From Pseudomonas putida (GTDB lineage: Bacteria > Pseudomonadota > Gammaproteobacteria > Pseudomonadales > Pseudomonadaceae): a stretch of 64,000 nt of DNA. Under the pieces are notes generated by a model. It was not told the origin of the DNA and searched no databases. It saw only the letters and a program-made list of their open reading frames with translations. The position numbers were made by a program, and so were the translations under genes. Shown here piece after piece: positions 50,561 to 59,720 of this stretch (its first letter is position 1; every line of letters starts with the position of its first letter). Location: assembly GCF_028682455.1 (NCBI RefSeq), contig NZ_JANHLD010000003.1:806001-870000 (forward strand), in the 5' to 3' direction.

Positions 50561-51658
50561 ATGCAGACACTTAAGGTCGAGCTGGGCGAACGTAGCTACC
50601 CGATCTACATTGGCGAAGGCCTGTTGGATCAATCCGAACTGCTGGCACCGCATATTGCCGGTCGGCAGGTCGCCATCGTTTCCAACGAAACGGTTGCCCC
50701 CCTCTACCTCGAGCGTCTGAGCCGTACCCTGGGTGCCTATTCGGTGCTGCCGGTGGTGCTGCCGGATGGCGAAGCCCACAAGAACTGGGAAACCCTGCAA
50801 CTGATTTTCGATGCCCTGCTGACCGCTCGCCATGACCGTCGAACCACCGTGGTTGCCCTGGGCGGCGGTGTGATAGGCGACATGGCCGGTTTTGCCGCCG
50901 CCTGCTACCAGCGTGGTGTGGACTTTATCCAGGTGCCGACCACCTTGTTGTCCCAGGTCGACTCGTCCGTGGGCGGCAAGACTGGCATCAACCACCCACT
51001 GGGCAAGAACATGGTCGGCGCGTTCTACCAGCCCAACGCGGTGCTGATCGACACCACCAGCCTCACCACCCTGCCGCCGCGCGAGCTGTCGGCGGGGCTT
51101 GCCGAGGTGATCAAGTACGGCCTGATTTGTGACGAGCCTTTCCTTGGATGGCTCGAAGCCAATATGGATGCGCTGCGTGGCCTGGACCAGGTCGCACTGA
51201 CTGAAGCCATTCGTCGCTCCTGCGCCGCCAAGGCAGCCGTGGTCGGCGCCGATGAGCGTGAATCCGGCGTTCGGGCCACGCTCAACCTTGGCCATACTTT
51301 CGGCCACGCCATCGAAACCCACATGGGCTATGGTGTGTGGCTTCATGGCGAGGCAGTGGCGGCAGGCACGGTGATGGCGCTGGAAATGTCCATGCGCCTG
51401 GGCTGGATCAGCCAGCAGGAGCGTGACCGTGGCATTCGCCTGTTCCAGCGAGCCGGTCTGCCGGTGGTACCGCCCGAAGAAATGGCCCCTGCCCAGTTCA
51501 TGGAACACATGGCAGTGGATAAAAAGGTACTCGACGGTCGTCTGCGTCTGGTCCTGCTGAGCCAGATGGGCGCGGCAGTGGTCACCGACGACTACCCGAA
51601 AGAGATTCTTCAGGCCACGCTGGCCGCGGATTACCGCGCGATCGTGGCCCAGCTTTGA
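50561..51658 (+). CDS. aroB: 3-dehydroquinate synthase
   Basis: AroB forms the first ring of the shikimate pathway from DAHP, using NAD and zinc. The 365-residue protein has ALGGGVIGDMAGFAA, QVPTTLLSQVDSSVGGKTG and the metal-binding LNLGHTFGHAIET. The ATG giving MQTLKVELG has GGGGA upstream. It lies between aroK and damX, the same order as in enterobacteria. Confidence 0.97.
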   Translation: MQTLKVELGERSYPIYIGEGLLDQSELLAPHIAGRQVAIVSNETVAPLYLERLSRTLGAYSVLPVVLPDGEAHKNWETLQLIFDALLTARHDRRTTVVALGGGVIGDMAGFAAACYQRGVDFIQVPTTLLSQVDSSVGGKTGINHPLGKNMVGAFYQPNAVLIDTTSLTTLPPRELSAGLAEVIKYGLICDEPFLGWLEANMDALRGLDQVALTEAIRRSCAAKAAVVGADERESGVRATLNLGHTFGHAIETHMGYGVWLHGEAVAAGTVMALEMSMRLGWISQQERDRGIRLFQRAGLPVVPPEEMAPAQFMEHMAVDKKVLDGRLRLVLLSQMGAAVVTDDYPKEILQATLAADYRAIVAQL

Positions 51659-51674
51659 GGTTGATGAGAGTTCG

Positions 51675-53264
51675 ATGACTAGTCTGCATGCCGACGAGGC
51701 CTTTCTCGGCCATTACCAGTTGAACCATGACCCCTTCGCTGCACGGGTGCCTGGTTTCAAATTCTTCCCGGCCCAACGCAAGCCGGTCCTCGGCCAGTTG
51801 CATCACCTGGCCCGCTACAGCCAGCTGTTGCTGGTGGTGACGGGCCCCGAGGGCAGCGGCAAGACCTTGCTGCGCCAGGCCCTGGTCGCCAGCACCAACA
51901 AGCAGTCGGTGCAGAGCGTGGTGGTTTCCGCCCGTAGTGCCACGGATGCCGCCAGTGTCCTGGGCCAGGTCGCCCAGGCCCTGGGTGTGGCGCAGCCTGA
52001 AGTGCCCGAGCTGCTTGCCCAGGTGGTGCAGCTGGCGTTGACCGGGCAGGAAGTCTATCTGCTGGTGGATGATGCGGAACAACTGGGCGAGTCGGCACTC
52101 CAAGCCTTGCTGGAACTGGCGGCGGGTACTCCGGAAGGGCGCCCGCACGTGTTCCTGTTTGGCGAGCCGTCACTGATCGCCGGGCTGGAAGAGCTCAATG
52201 CCGATCAAGAACGTTTTCACGTCATCGAGCTTGCGCCCTACAGCGAAGAAGAAACCCGGGAGTATCTCGAGCAGCGCCTGGAGGGTGCGGGTCGCGGTAT
52301 CGAAGTGTTCACCAGTGAACAGATTGTCGATATTCACCAAAACTCGGACGGCTGGCCTGGGGCAATCAACCAGGTGGCCCGCGATACCTTGATCGAAGCC
52401 ATGATCGCCAGCCGAAACACGGCGAAGCGACCATCAATGGGGTTCAATATGCCTAAGAAACACGTGCTGGCGCTGTCTGCAGTCGTAGTGGTCGCCGTTG
52501 CCGCGGCCGTGCTGATGCCCAAGAAGGGCGACCAGGCGCCGACGGCGCCTGCAGAGCAGGCTCAGTTGCCGCTGGGCCAGGGGCAGCCGGGCAACGCCCA
52601 GTCGAACAATGGAGGCCCGGCCATCGAATTCGCCGGTAACTCGCAGCCCATGCCCCTGCCACTGGTCGGCCAGTCTCAGCCAGTGATGCGCGGCCCGCTG
52701 GCCGAAGCGGCTGGCATGGGTGAAGGTGAGGAGGGCGGGCCTGCCGGTGATACTGCGCTGCAGCCGCCTACCGTGACCACCATCGCGCCGCCGGCGGGTG
52801 TTGCGGCCGGTCCTGCGCCTACCCCCGCCCAGCCGATTGCCCAGGCACCTGCACATCAGGTTGCGCCTGCTGCGAGCAAGCCGGTTGCACCTGCCGCCAA
52901 GCCAGCACCTGTCCAGGTTGCAACGGCCAAGCCTGCTCCCAAGCCTGCTGAAAAGCCAGCCGCCAAGCCTGCTGCCGGTGGCAGCTGGTATGCCGGTCAG
53001 AAACCGGGCAATTACGTCGTGCAAATCCTCGGCACCAGCTCCGAGGCTTCTGCCCAGGCCTACGTCAAGGCACAGGGTGGCGACTATCGCTACTTCAAGA
53101 AAACCCTGCAGGGCAAGCCGCTGTACGTGATCACTTACGGCAACTTCGCCAGCCGCGATGCAGCCTTGGCTGCAATCAAGGCCTTGCCAGCCAAGGTCCA
53201 GGCTGGTAAACCTTGGCCACGTACCGTCGCCAGCGTCCAACAAGAACTGGCTGCGACCCGCTGA
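51675..53264 (+). CDS. damX: Division-associated SPOR protein DamX
   Basis: 529 residues. The N-terminal half (about 40-250) is an AAA-type ATPase resembling ExeA-like proteins: GPEGSGKTLLRQAL (Walker A), YLLVDDAEQL (Walker B). One membrane helix follows (about 260-275), then a long Pro/Ala-rich periplasmic linker and a C-terminal SPOR domain from about 440 (YVVQILGTSSEASAQAY ... YVITYGNFASRDAA). It localises to the septum and modulates division. It starts 16 bases after aroB. Confidence 0.92.
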   Translation: MTSLHADEAFLGHYQLNHDPFAARVPGFKFFPAQRKPVLGQLHHLARYSQLLLVVTGPEGSGKTLLRQALVASTNKQSVQSVVVSARSATDAASVLGQVAQALGVAQPEVPELLAQVVQLALTGQEVYLLVDDAEQLGESALQALLELAAGTPEGRPHVFLFGEPSLIAGLEELNADQERFHVIELAPYSEEETREYLEQRLEGAGRGIEVFTSEQIVDIHQNSDGWPGAINQVARDTLIEAMIASRNTAKRPSMGFNMPKKHVLALSAVVVVAVAAAVLMPKKGDQAPTAPAEQAQLPLGQGQPGNAQSNNGGPAIEFAGNSQPMPLPLVGQSQPVMRGPLAEAAGMGEGEEGGPAGDTALQPPTVTTIAPPAGVAAGPAPTPAQPIAQAPAHQVAPAASKPVAPAAKPAPVQVATAKPAPKPAEKPAAKPAAGGSWYAGQKPGNYVVQILGTSSEASAQAYVKAQGGDYRYFKKTLQGKPLYVITYGNFASRDAALAAIKALPAKVQAGKPWPRTVASVQQELAATR

Positions 53265-53626
53265 CCTAGCCGGGTGGCACTACCCCCGCCACCTGCGAGC
53301 GACTCCTGAACTTCGGTCAAGCCTGCTGCGTACTGCGCGGCAGGCTTTTCTGTCCCAGACTGCCGGCCACAAGCCCATCTTGCAGTCCAGGCTGAAACGC
53401 TTCAGACTCGAGCAATGCCGTTACCACGGCGCAAGCTTAAAAACATTCAAAAATGCGACATGGACTTATGGATATTCGCCATAAATTTGTGGGCTTCCCT
53501 GTCGCTGTGCAACAATGGCTCCCCTATTGCCCCCGCAAAGCTGGCGTTCGTTCGGCGTGGATGGTAAGTGGTTGTACTAAAAAGAGATTTGCCTTGGTGA
53601 GAGGCGAACCTGGTGAGAAAGTGTCT
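53265..53626. other. Long intergenic region between damX and gltB
   Basis: A 362-base gap. It holds a terminator (53319-53350), then an AT-richer stretch at 53435-53500 that probably carries the gltB promoter, although no clear -35/-10 pair was found. The last 174 bases are open in the gltB frame without a stop, but the family start lies at 53627. No small RNA gene could be recognised. Confidence 0.5.
53319..53350 (+). terminator. Terminator after damX
   Basis: Imperfect stem aagcctgctgcg / cgcggcaggctt around a TACT loop with a short T-run (TTTT), 55 bases beyond the damX stop. Confidence 0.7.
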
Positions 53627-56600
53627 ATGAAAACAGGTCTGTACCATCCCGAAGAATTCAAGGATAACTGTGGTTTCGGCCTGATCGCCCATATGACGGG
53701 CGAACCCAGCCACCACCTTTTGCAAACAGCCATGCAGGCCCTGACCTGCATGACCCACCGCGGTGGGATCAACGCCGACGGCAAGACCGGCGACGGTTGT
53801 GGCCTGTTGATGCAAAAGCCCGATCAGTTCCTGCGGGCCGTGGCCCAGGAGCAGTTCGGCGTTGAGCTGCCCAAGCAGTATGCGGTTGGCATGGTGTTCT
53901 TCAATCAGGACAACGCCCGCGCCGAAGCTGCTCGCGAGAACATGAACCGTGAGATCCTCGCCGCCGGCCTGCAGCTGGTGGGCTGGCGCAAGGTCCCGAT
54001 CGACACCAGCGTCCTCGGCCGCCTGGCCCTTGAGCGCCTGCCACAGATCGAGCAGGTGTTCGTTGGCGGCGATGGCCTGAGCGATCAGGAATTCGCCATC
54101 AAGCTGTTCAGCGCCCGTCGTCGCTCCTCGGTGGCCAACGCCGCTGATACCGACCACTACATCTGCAGCTTTTCCCACAAGACCATTATCTATAAAGGCC
54201 TGATGATGCCGGCGGACCTCGCCGCCTTCTATCCAGACCTGGGTGACGAGCGCCTGCAGACCGCCATTTGTGTGTTCCACCAGCGCTTCTCCACCAACAC
54301 CCTGCCGAAATGGCCGCTGGCGCAGCCGTTCCGCTTCCTCGCCCACAACGGCGAAATCAACACCATCACCGGCAACCGCAACTGGGCCCAGGCCCGTCGT
54401 ACCAAGTTCGAGAACGAACTGATCCCGGACCTCGAAGAGCTCGGCCCGCTGGTCAACCGCGTAGGCTCCGACTCCTCGAGCATGGACAACATGCTCGAGC
54501 TGATGGTTACCGGTGGCATCGACCTGTTCCGTGGCGTGCGGATGATCATTCCGCCTGCGTGGCAGAACGTCGAGACCATGGACGCCGACCTGCGCGCGTT
54601 CTACGAGTACAACTCCATGCACATGGAGCCGTGGGACGGTCCGGCCGGCGTGGTCATGACCGAAGGTCGCCACGCAGTCTGCCTGCTCGACCGTAACGGT
54701 CTGCGTCCGGCGCGCTGGGTGACCACCAAGAACGGCTACATCACCCTGGCCTCGGAAATCGGTGTCTGGGACTACAAGCCCGAGGACGTGATCGCCAAGG
54801 GCCGTGTAGGCCCTGGCCAGATCTTTGCCGTGGATACCGAAACCGGCCAGATCCTCGACACCGACGCCATCGACAACCGCCTCAAGTCGCGCCACCCGTA
54901 CAAGCGCTGGCTGCGCCAGAATGCCCTGCGTATCCAGGCCGACCTGAGTGACGATCAGGGCGTGGCCAGCTACGACGCTGACCAGCTCAAGCAATACATG
55001 AAGATGTTCCAGGTCACCTTCGAAGAGCGTGACCAGGTACTGCGTCCGCTCGGCGAACAAGGCCAGGAAGCAGTCGGCTCGATGGGCGACGACACGCCGA
55101 TGGCGATCCTGTCCCAGCGCGTGCGTTCGACCTACGACTATTTCCGCCAGCAATTCGCCCAGGTCACCAACCCGCCGATCGACCCGCTGCGTGAAGCGAT
55201 CGTGATGTCGCTGGAGATCTGCCTGGGTGCCGAGCGCAACATCTTCCAGGAGTCCCCGGAGCATGCCTCGCGGGTGATCCTCAGCTCGCCGGTGATCTCG
55301 CCAGCCAAGTGGCGTTCGCTGATGAACCTCGACCGCCCGGGCTTCGAGCGTCAGCTGATCGACCTCAACTACGAAGAGAGCCTGGGGCTGGAAGCGGCGG
55401 TGCGCAACATCGCCGACCAGGCCGAAGAAGCCGTGCGTAGCGGCAAGACCCAACTGGTGCTGAGCGACCGCCATATCGCCCCGGGCAAGCTACCGGTGCA
55501 TGCCTCGCTGGCCGTGGGTGCAGTGCATCACCGCCTGACCGAACTGGGCCTGCGTTGCGACAGCAACATCCTGGTTGAAACCGCCACCGCTCGCGACCCG
55601 CATCACTATGCCGTGCTGATCGGCTTCGGTGCTTCGGCCGTGTATCCGTACCTGGCCTACGAAGTGCTGGCCGACCTGATCCGCACCGGCGAAGTACTCG
55701 GTGACCTGGATGAGGTGTTCAAGTACTACCGCAAGGGCATCTCCAAGGGCCTGTTGAAGATCCTCTCGAAGATGGGCATCTCGACCATCGGCTCTTACCG
55801 TGGCGCCCAGCTGTTCGAAGCAGTTGGCCTGTCGGAAGAGGTTGTTGGCCTGAGCTTCCGTGGCGTTGCCAGCCGCCTGAAGGGCGCGCGCTTCGTCGAC
55901 ATCGAGAACGAACAGAAACTGCTGGCTGCCGAAGCCTGGAGCGCGCGCAAGCCGATCCAGCAAGGCGGCCTGCTCAAGTTCGTCCACGGTGGCGAGTACC
56001 ACGCCTACAACCCGGATGTGGTCAATACCCTGCAGGCTGCCGTGCAGCAGGGCGACTACGAGAAATTCAAGGAATACACCGCGCTGGTCGACAAGCGCCC
56101 GGTGTCGATGATCCGTGACCTGCTCAAGGTCAAGGTCGCCGACCAGCCGCTGGCGCTGGAAGAAGTCGAGCCGCTGGAGGCCATCCTCAAGCGCTTCGAC
56201 TCCGCGGGTATCTCCCTGGGCGCACTTTCGCCGGAAGCCCATGAAGCCCTGGCCGAGGCGATGAACCGCCTGGGCGCGCGCTCCAACTCCGGTGAGGGCG
56301 GCGAAGACCCGGCCCGCTACGGCACCATCAAGAGCTCGAAGATCAAGCAGGTGGCGACCGGCCGCTTTGGCGTGACCCCCGAGTACCTGGTCAACGCCGA
56401 AGTGCTGCAGATCAAGGTGGCCCAGGGCGCCAAGCCCGGCGAAGGTGGCCAGCTGCCTGGCGGCAAGGTCAACGGCCTGATTGCCCGGCTGCGTTATGCA
56501 GTGCCTGGCGTGACCCTGATCTCGCCTCCACCGCACCACGACATCTACTCGATCGAAGACTTGTCGCAGCTGATTTTCGACCTCAAGCAGGTCAACCCGC

Positions 56601-58072
56601 AGGCGCTGGTCTCGGTCAAGCTGGTGGCGGAAGCCGGCGTTGGCACCATCGCCGCCGGTGTGGCCAAGGCCTATGCCGACCTGATCACCATTTCTGGCTA
56701 CGACGGCGGCACCGGCGCTTCGCCGCTGACCTCGATCAAGTACGCCGGCGCCCCGTGGGAACTGGGGCTGGCCGAAACCCACCAGACCCTGCGCGGCAAC
56801 GACCTGCGTGGCAAGGTCCGGGTACAGACCGACGGCGGCCTGAAAACCGGCCTGGATGTCATCAAGGCTGCCATCCTCGGCGCCGAGAGCTTCGGCTTCG
56901 GCACCGCGCCGATGATCGCCCTGGGCTGCAAGTACCTGCGCATCTGTCACCTGAACAACTGCGCCACCGGCGTGGCCACCCAGAACGACAAGCTGCGCAA
57001 GGACCACTACATCGGTACTGTCGACATGGTGGTGAACTTCTTCACCTACGTGGCCGAAGAAACCCGTGAGTGGCTGGCCAAGCTGGGCGTGCGCAGCCTC
57101 GGCGAACTGATCGGGCGTACCGACCTGCTGGAAATGCTCCCCGGCGAAACCGAGAAGCAAAAGCACCTGGACCTCAGCCCGCTGCTGGGCAGCCCGCACG
57201 TGCCGGCCGACAAGCCGCAGTTCTGCGAAGTCGACCGCAACCCGCCGTTCGACAAGGGCGTGCTGGCCGAGAAGATGGTCGCCATGGCCCTGCCGGCCAT
57301 TCGCGACCTCAGCGGCGGCGAGTTCAACCTCGATATCTGCAACTGCGACCGCTCCATCGGTGCACGGATCTCTGGCGAAGTGGCCCGCCTGCACGGCAAC
57401 CAGGGCATGGCCAAGGCGCCGATCACCTTCCGCTTCAAGGGTACCGCTGGCCAGAGCTTCGGCGTGTGGAACGCCGGTGGCCTGAACATGTACCTCGAAG
57501 GTGATGCCAACGACTACGTCGGCAAGGGCATGACCGGTGGCAAGCTGGTGATCGTGCCGCCCGCGGGCAGCCCGTTCGCTACCCAGCACAGCGCCATCAT
57601 CGGCAACACCTGCCTGTACGGCGCCACTGGTGGCAAGCTGTTCGCCGCGGGTACCGCAGGCGAGCGCTTCGCGGTGCGTAACTCCGGCGCCCATGCGATT
57701 GTCGAGGGCACAGGCGATCACTGCTGTGAGTACATGACCGGTGGTTTTGTCTGCGTACTGGGCAAGACCGGCTACAACTTCGGCTCGGGCATGACCGGTG
57801 GTTTTGCCTATGTGCTGGACATGGACAACAGCTTCGTCGACAAGCTCAACCACGAACTGGTCGAGATCCAGCGCATCAGCGGCGAGGCGATGGAGGCTTA
57901 TCGCAGCCACCTGTCGCGCGTGCTGGCCGAGTACGTCGAAGAAACCAACAGCGAATGGGGTCGTGAGCTCTGGGAAAACCTGGACGACTACGTGCGTCGC
58001 TTCTGGCTGGTCAAGCCGAAGGCGGCAAACCTGAAGAACCTGCTGTCCAGCACCCGTGCCAACCCGCAGTGA
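53627..58072 (+). CDS. gltB: Glutamate synthase (NADPH) large subunit
   Basis: GltB makes two glutamates from glutamine and 2-oxoglutarate with GltD. The 1481-residue protein has the class II amidotransferase domain (Cys15 in NCGFGL is the N-terminal nucleophile after removal of a short 14-residue leader), a central domain, the FMN-binding synthase domain (about 800-1200) with GYDGGTGASPL and the 3Fe-4S cysteines in CKYLRICHLNNC, and the C-terminal GXGXG beta-helix with GGKLF, GFVCVLGKTG repeats. gltD follows 33 bases later. The start MKTGLYHPEE matches the family. Confidence 0.97.
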   Translation: MKTGLYHPEEFKDNCGFGLIAHMTGEPSHHLLQTAMQALTCMTHRGGINADGKTGDGCGLLMQKPDQFLRAVAQEQFGVELPKQYAVGMVFFNQDNARAEAARENMNREILAAGLQLVGWRKVPIDTSVLGRLALERLPQIEQVFVGGDGLSDQEFAIKLFSARRRSSVANAADTDHYICSFSHKTIIYKGLMMPADLAAFYPDLGDERLQTAICVFHQRFSTNTLPKWPLAQPFRFLAHNGEINTITGNRNWAQARRTKFENELIPDLEELGPLVNRVGSDSSSMDNMLELMVTGGIDLFRGVRMIIPPAWQNVETMDADLRAFYEYNSMHMEPWDGPAGVVMTEGRHAVCLLDRNGLRPARWVTTKNGYITLASEIGVWDYKPEDVIAKGRVGPGQIFAVDTETGQILDTDAIDNRLKSRHPYKRWLRQNALRIQADLSDDQGVASYDADQLKQYMKMFQVTFEERDQVLRPLGEQGQEAVGSMGDDTPMAILSQRVRSTYDYFRQQFAQVTNPPIDPLREAIVMSLEICLGAERNIFQESPEHASRVILSSPVISPAKWRSLMNLDRPGFERQLIDLNYEESLGLEAAVRNIADQAEEAVRSGKTQLVLSDRHIAPGKLPVHASLAVGAVHHRLTELGLRCDSNILVETATARDPHHYAVLIGFGASAVYPYLAYEVLADLIRTGEVLGDLDEVFKYYRKGISKGLLKILSKMGISTIGSYRGAQLFEAVGLSEEVVGLSFRGVASRLKGARFVDIENEQKLLAAEAWSARKPIQQGGLLKFVHGGEYHAYNPDVVNTLQAAVQQGDYEKFKEYTALVDKRPVSMIRDLLKVKVADQPLALEEVEPLEAILKRFDSAGISLGALSPEAHEALAEAMNRLGARSNSGEGGEDPARYGTIKSSKIKQVATGRFGVTPEYLVNAEVLQIKVAQGAKPGEGGQLPGGKVNGLIARLRYAVPGVTLISPPPHHDIYSIEDLSQLIFDLKQVNPQALVSVKLVAEAGVGTIAAGVAKAYADLITISGYDGGTGASPLTSIKYAGAPWELGLAETHQTLRGNDLRGKVRVQTDGGLKTGLDVIKAAILGAESFGFGTAPMIALGCKYLRICHLNNCATGVATQNDKLRKDHYIGTVDMVVNFFTYVAEETREWLAKLGVRSLGELIGRTDLLEMLPGETEKQKHLDLSPLLGSPHVPADKPQFCEVDRNPPFDKGVLAEKMVAMALPAIRDLSGGEFNLDICNCDRSIGARISGEVARLHGNQGMAKAPITFRFKGTAGQSFGVWNAGGLNMYLEGDANDYVGKGMTGGKLVIVPPAGSPFATQHSAIIGNTCLYGATGGKLFAAGTAGERFAVRNSGAHAIVEGTGDHCCEYMTGGFVCVLGKTGYNFGSGMTGGFAYVLDMDNSFVDKLNHELVEIQRISGEAMEAYRSHLSRVLAEYVEETNSEWGRELWENLDDYVRRFWLVKPKAANLKNLLSSTRANPQ

Positions 58073-58105
58073 TATGCGCCTGAAGAGTTTGATGAGGTTT
58101 TGAAC

Positions 58106-59524
58106 ATGGCTGAACGTCTGAGTAATGACTTCCAGTTCATCGAGGTCGGGCGCAAGGATCCGAAGAAGAAACTGTTGCGTCAACGCAAGAAAGAGTTCGT
58201 GGAAATCTACGAACCCTTCAAACCCCAGCAGTCGGCCGAACAGGCCCACCGCTGCCTGGGCTGTGGCAACCCGTACTGCGAATGGAAGTGCCCGGTACAC
58301 AACTTCATCCCCAACTGGTTGAAGCTGGTGTCCGAAGGCAACATCCTCGCCGCCGCGGAGCTGTCGCACCAGACCAACACCCTGCCGGAAGTGTGCGGCC
58401 GGGTCTGCCCGCAGGACCGCCTGTGCGAGGGTGCCTGCACCCTCAACGACGGCTTCGGCGCGGTGACCATCGGTTCGGTGGAGAAGTACATCACCGACAC
58501 CGCCTTCGCCATGGGCTGGCGCCCGGACATGTCCAAGGTCAAGCCGACCGGCAAGCGCGTAGCCATCATCGGCGCGGGCCCTGCGGGCCTGGGCTGTGCC
58601 GACGTGCTGGTGCGTGGCGGGGTGACCCCGGTGGTGTTCGACCGCAACCCGGAAATCGGCGGCCTGCTGACCTTCGGTATCCCTGAGTTCAAGCTGGAAA
58701 AGACCGTGCTGAGCAATCGCCGCGAAGTCTTCACCGGCATGGGGATCGAGTTCCGCCTCAACACCGAGGTGGGCAAGGACATCTCCATGGAGCAACTGCT
58801 CGAAGAGTACGATGCCGTGTTCATGGGCATGGGCACCTACACCTACATGAAGGGCGGCTTCCCCGGTGAAGACCTGCCGGGCGTGCACGACGCCCTGGAT
58901 TTCCTGGTGGCCAACGTCAACCGCAACCTGGGCTTTGAAAAGTCGCCGGAAGATTTCGTCGACATGAAGGGCAAGAAGGTCGTGGTACTGGGCGGCGGCG
59001 ACACGGCGATGGACTGCAACCGCACCTCCATCCGCCAGGGCGCCAAGGCAGTCACCTGTGCCTACCGTCGTGACGAAGCGAACATGCCCGGCTCGCGCAA
59101 AGAGGTGAAGAACGCCAAGGAAGAAGGCGTGAAGTTCCTCTACAACCGCCAGCCAATCGCCATCGTGGGTGAAGACAAGGTCGAAGGCGTGAAGGTGGTC
59201 GAGACCCGTCTGGGCGAACCGGATGCCCGTGGCCGTCGCAGCCCCGAGCCGATCCCGGGCTCCGAAGAGATCATCCCGGCCGACGCCGTGGTCATTGCTT
59301 TCGGTTTCCGTCCAAGCCCGGCGTCATGGTTCGAGCAGTTCAGCATCCAGACCGACAGCCAGGGCCGCGTCGTGGCCCCGGAAAAAGGTCCGTTCAAGCA
59401 CCAGACCAGCAACCCGAAGATCTTCGCCGGTGGCGATATGGTCCGGGGTTCTGACCTGGTGGTGACGGCGATCTTCGAAGGCCGTAACGCGGCCGAAGGG
59501 ATCCTGGATTACTTGGAAGTGTGA
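58106..59524 (+). CDS. gltD: Glutamate synthase (NADPH) small subunit
   Basis: GltD is the flavoprotein subunit that takes electrons from NADPH and passes them to GltB. The 472-residue protein has two 4Fe-4S cysteine sets, CLGCGNPYCEWKCP and CGRVCPQDRLCEGAC, an FAD loop VAIIGAGPAGLG, and an NADPH loop VVVLGGGDTAMD. The C-terminal NPKIFAGGDMVRG ends the second FAD contact. The ATG giving MAERLSNDF has GAGG about 10 bases upstream. It follows gltB directly and is followed by a REP-like repeat and terminator. Confidence 0.97.
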   Translation: MAERLSNDFQFIEVGRKDPKKKLLRQRKKEFVEIYEPFKPQQSAEQAHRCLGCGNPYCEWKCPVHNFIPNWLKLVSEGNILAAAELSHQTNTLPEVCGRVCPQDRLCEGACTLNDGFGAVTIGSVEKYITDTAFAMGWRPDMSKVKPTGKRVAIIGAGPAGLGCADVLVRGGVTPVVFDRNPEIGGLLTFGIPEFKLEKTVLSNRREVFTGMGIEFRLNTEVGKDISMEQLLEEYDAVFMGMGTYTYMKGGFPGEDLPGVHDALDFLVANVNRNLGFEKSPEDFVDMKGKKVVVLGGGDTAMDCNRTSIRQGAKAVTCAYRRDEANMPGSRKEVKNAKEEGVKFLYNRQPIAIVGEDKVEGVKVVETRLGEPDARGRRSPEPIPGSEEIIPADAVVIAFGFRPSPASWFEQFSIQTDSQGRVVAPEKGPFKHQTSNPKIFAGGDMVRGSDLVVTAIFEGRNAAEGILDYLEV

Positions 59525-59532
59525 CCCACCCA

Positions 59533-59608
59533 ATGGGAGCGGATTCATCCGCGATGGATCGCGAAGCGGCCCCTGCGCAGTCCTTCGCGGAGGAATCCGC
59601 TCTCATGC
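59533..59608. repeat. Inverted repeat pair, third repeat type
   Basis: gagcggattcatccgcg and cgcggaggaatccgctctc face each other between gltD and hemE. The core cggattcatccg is unlike both other REP types in the window. Confidence 0.75.
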
Positions 59609-59645
59609 AATAAGAAATCTATTGACCCACCGCAGGTCGATAGAC

Positions 59646-59673
59646 AAAAGGCACGGTACTTACCGTGCCTTTT
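59646..59673 (+). terminator. Terminator between gltD and hemE
   Basis: Stem aaaaggcacggta / taccgtgcctttt with a short loop and T-run, about 120 bases after the gltD stop. Confidence 0.85.
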
Positions 59674-59720
59674 CCGTTGGTGTCTGAGAAAATGCCCGCA
59701 CTTTTTTTCCGGATGCCGAC

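Noticed and set aside
55490..58888. A very long open frame (over 1100 codons) on the strand opposite gltB and gltD
   Set aside because: It lies antisense to well-recognised domains, is rich in His, Gln, Val and Gly as expected from the reverse frame of high-GC codons, and matches no family.
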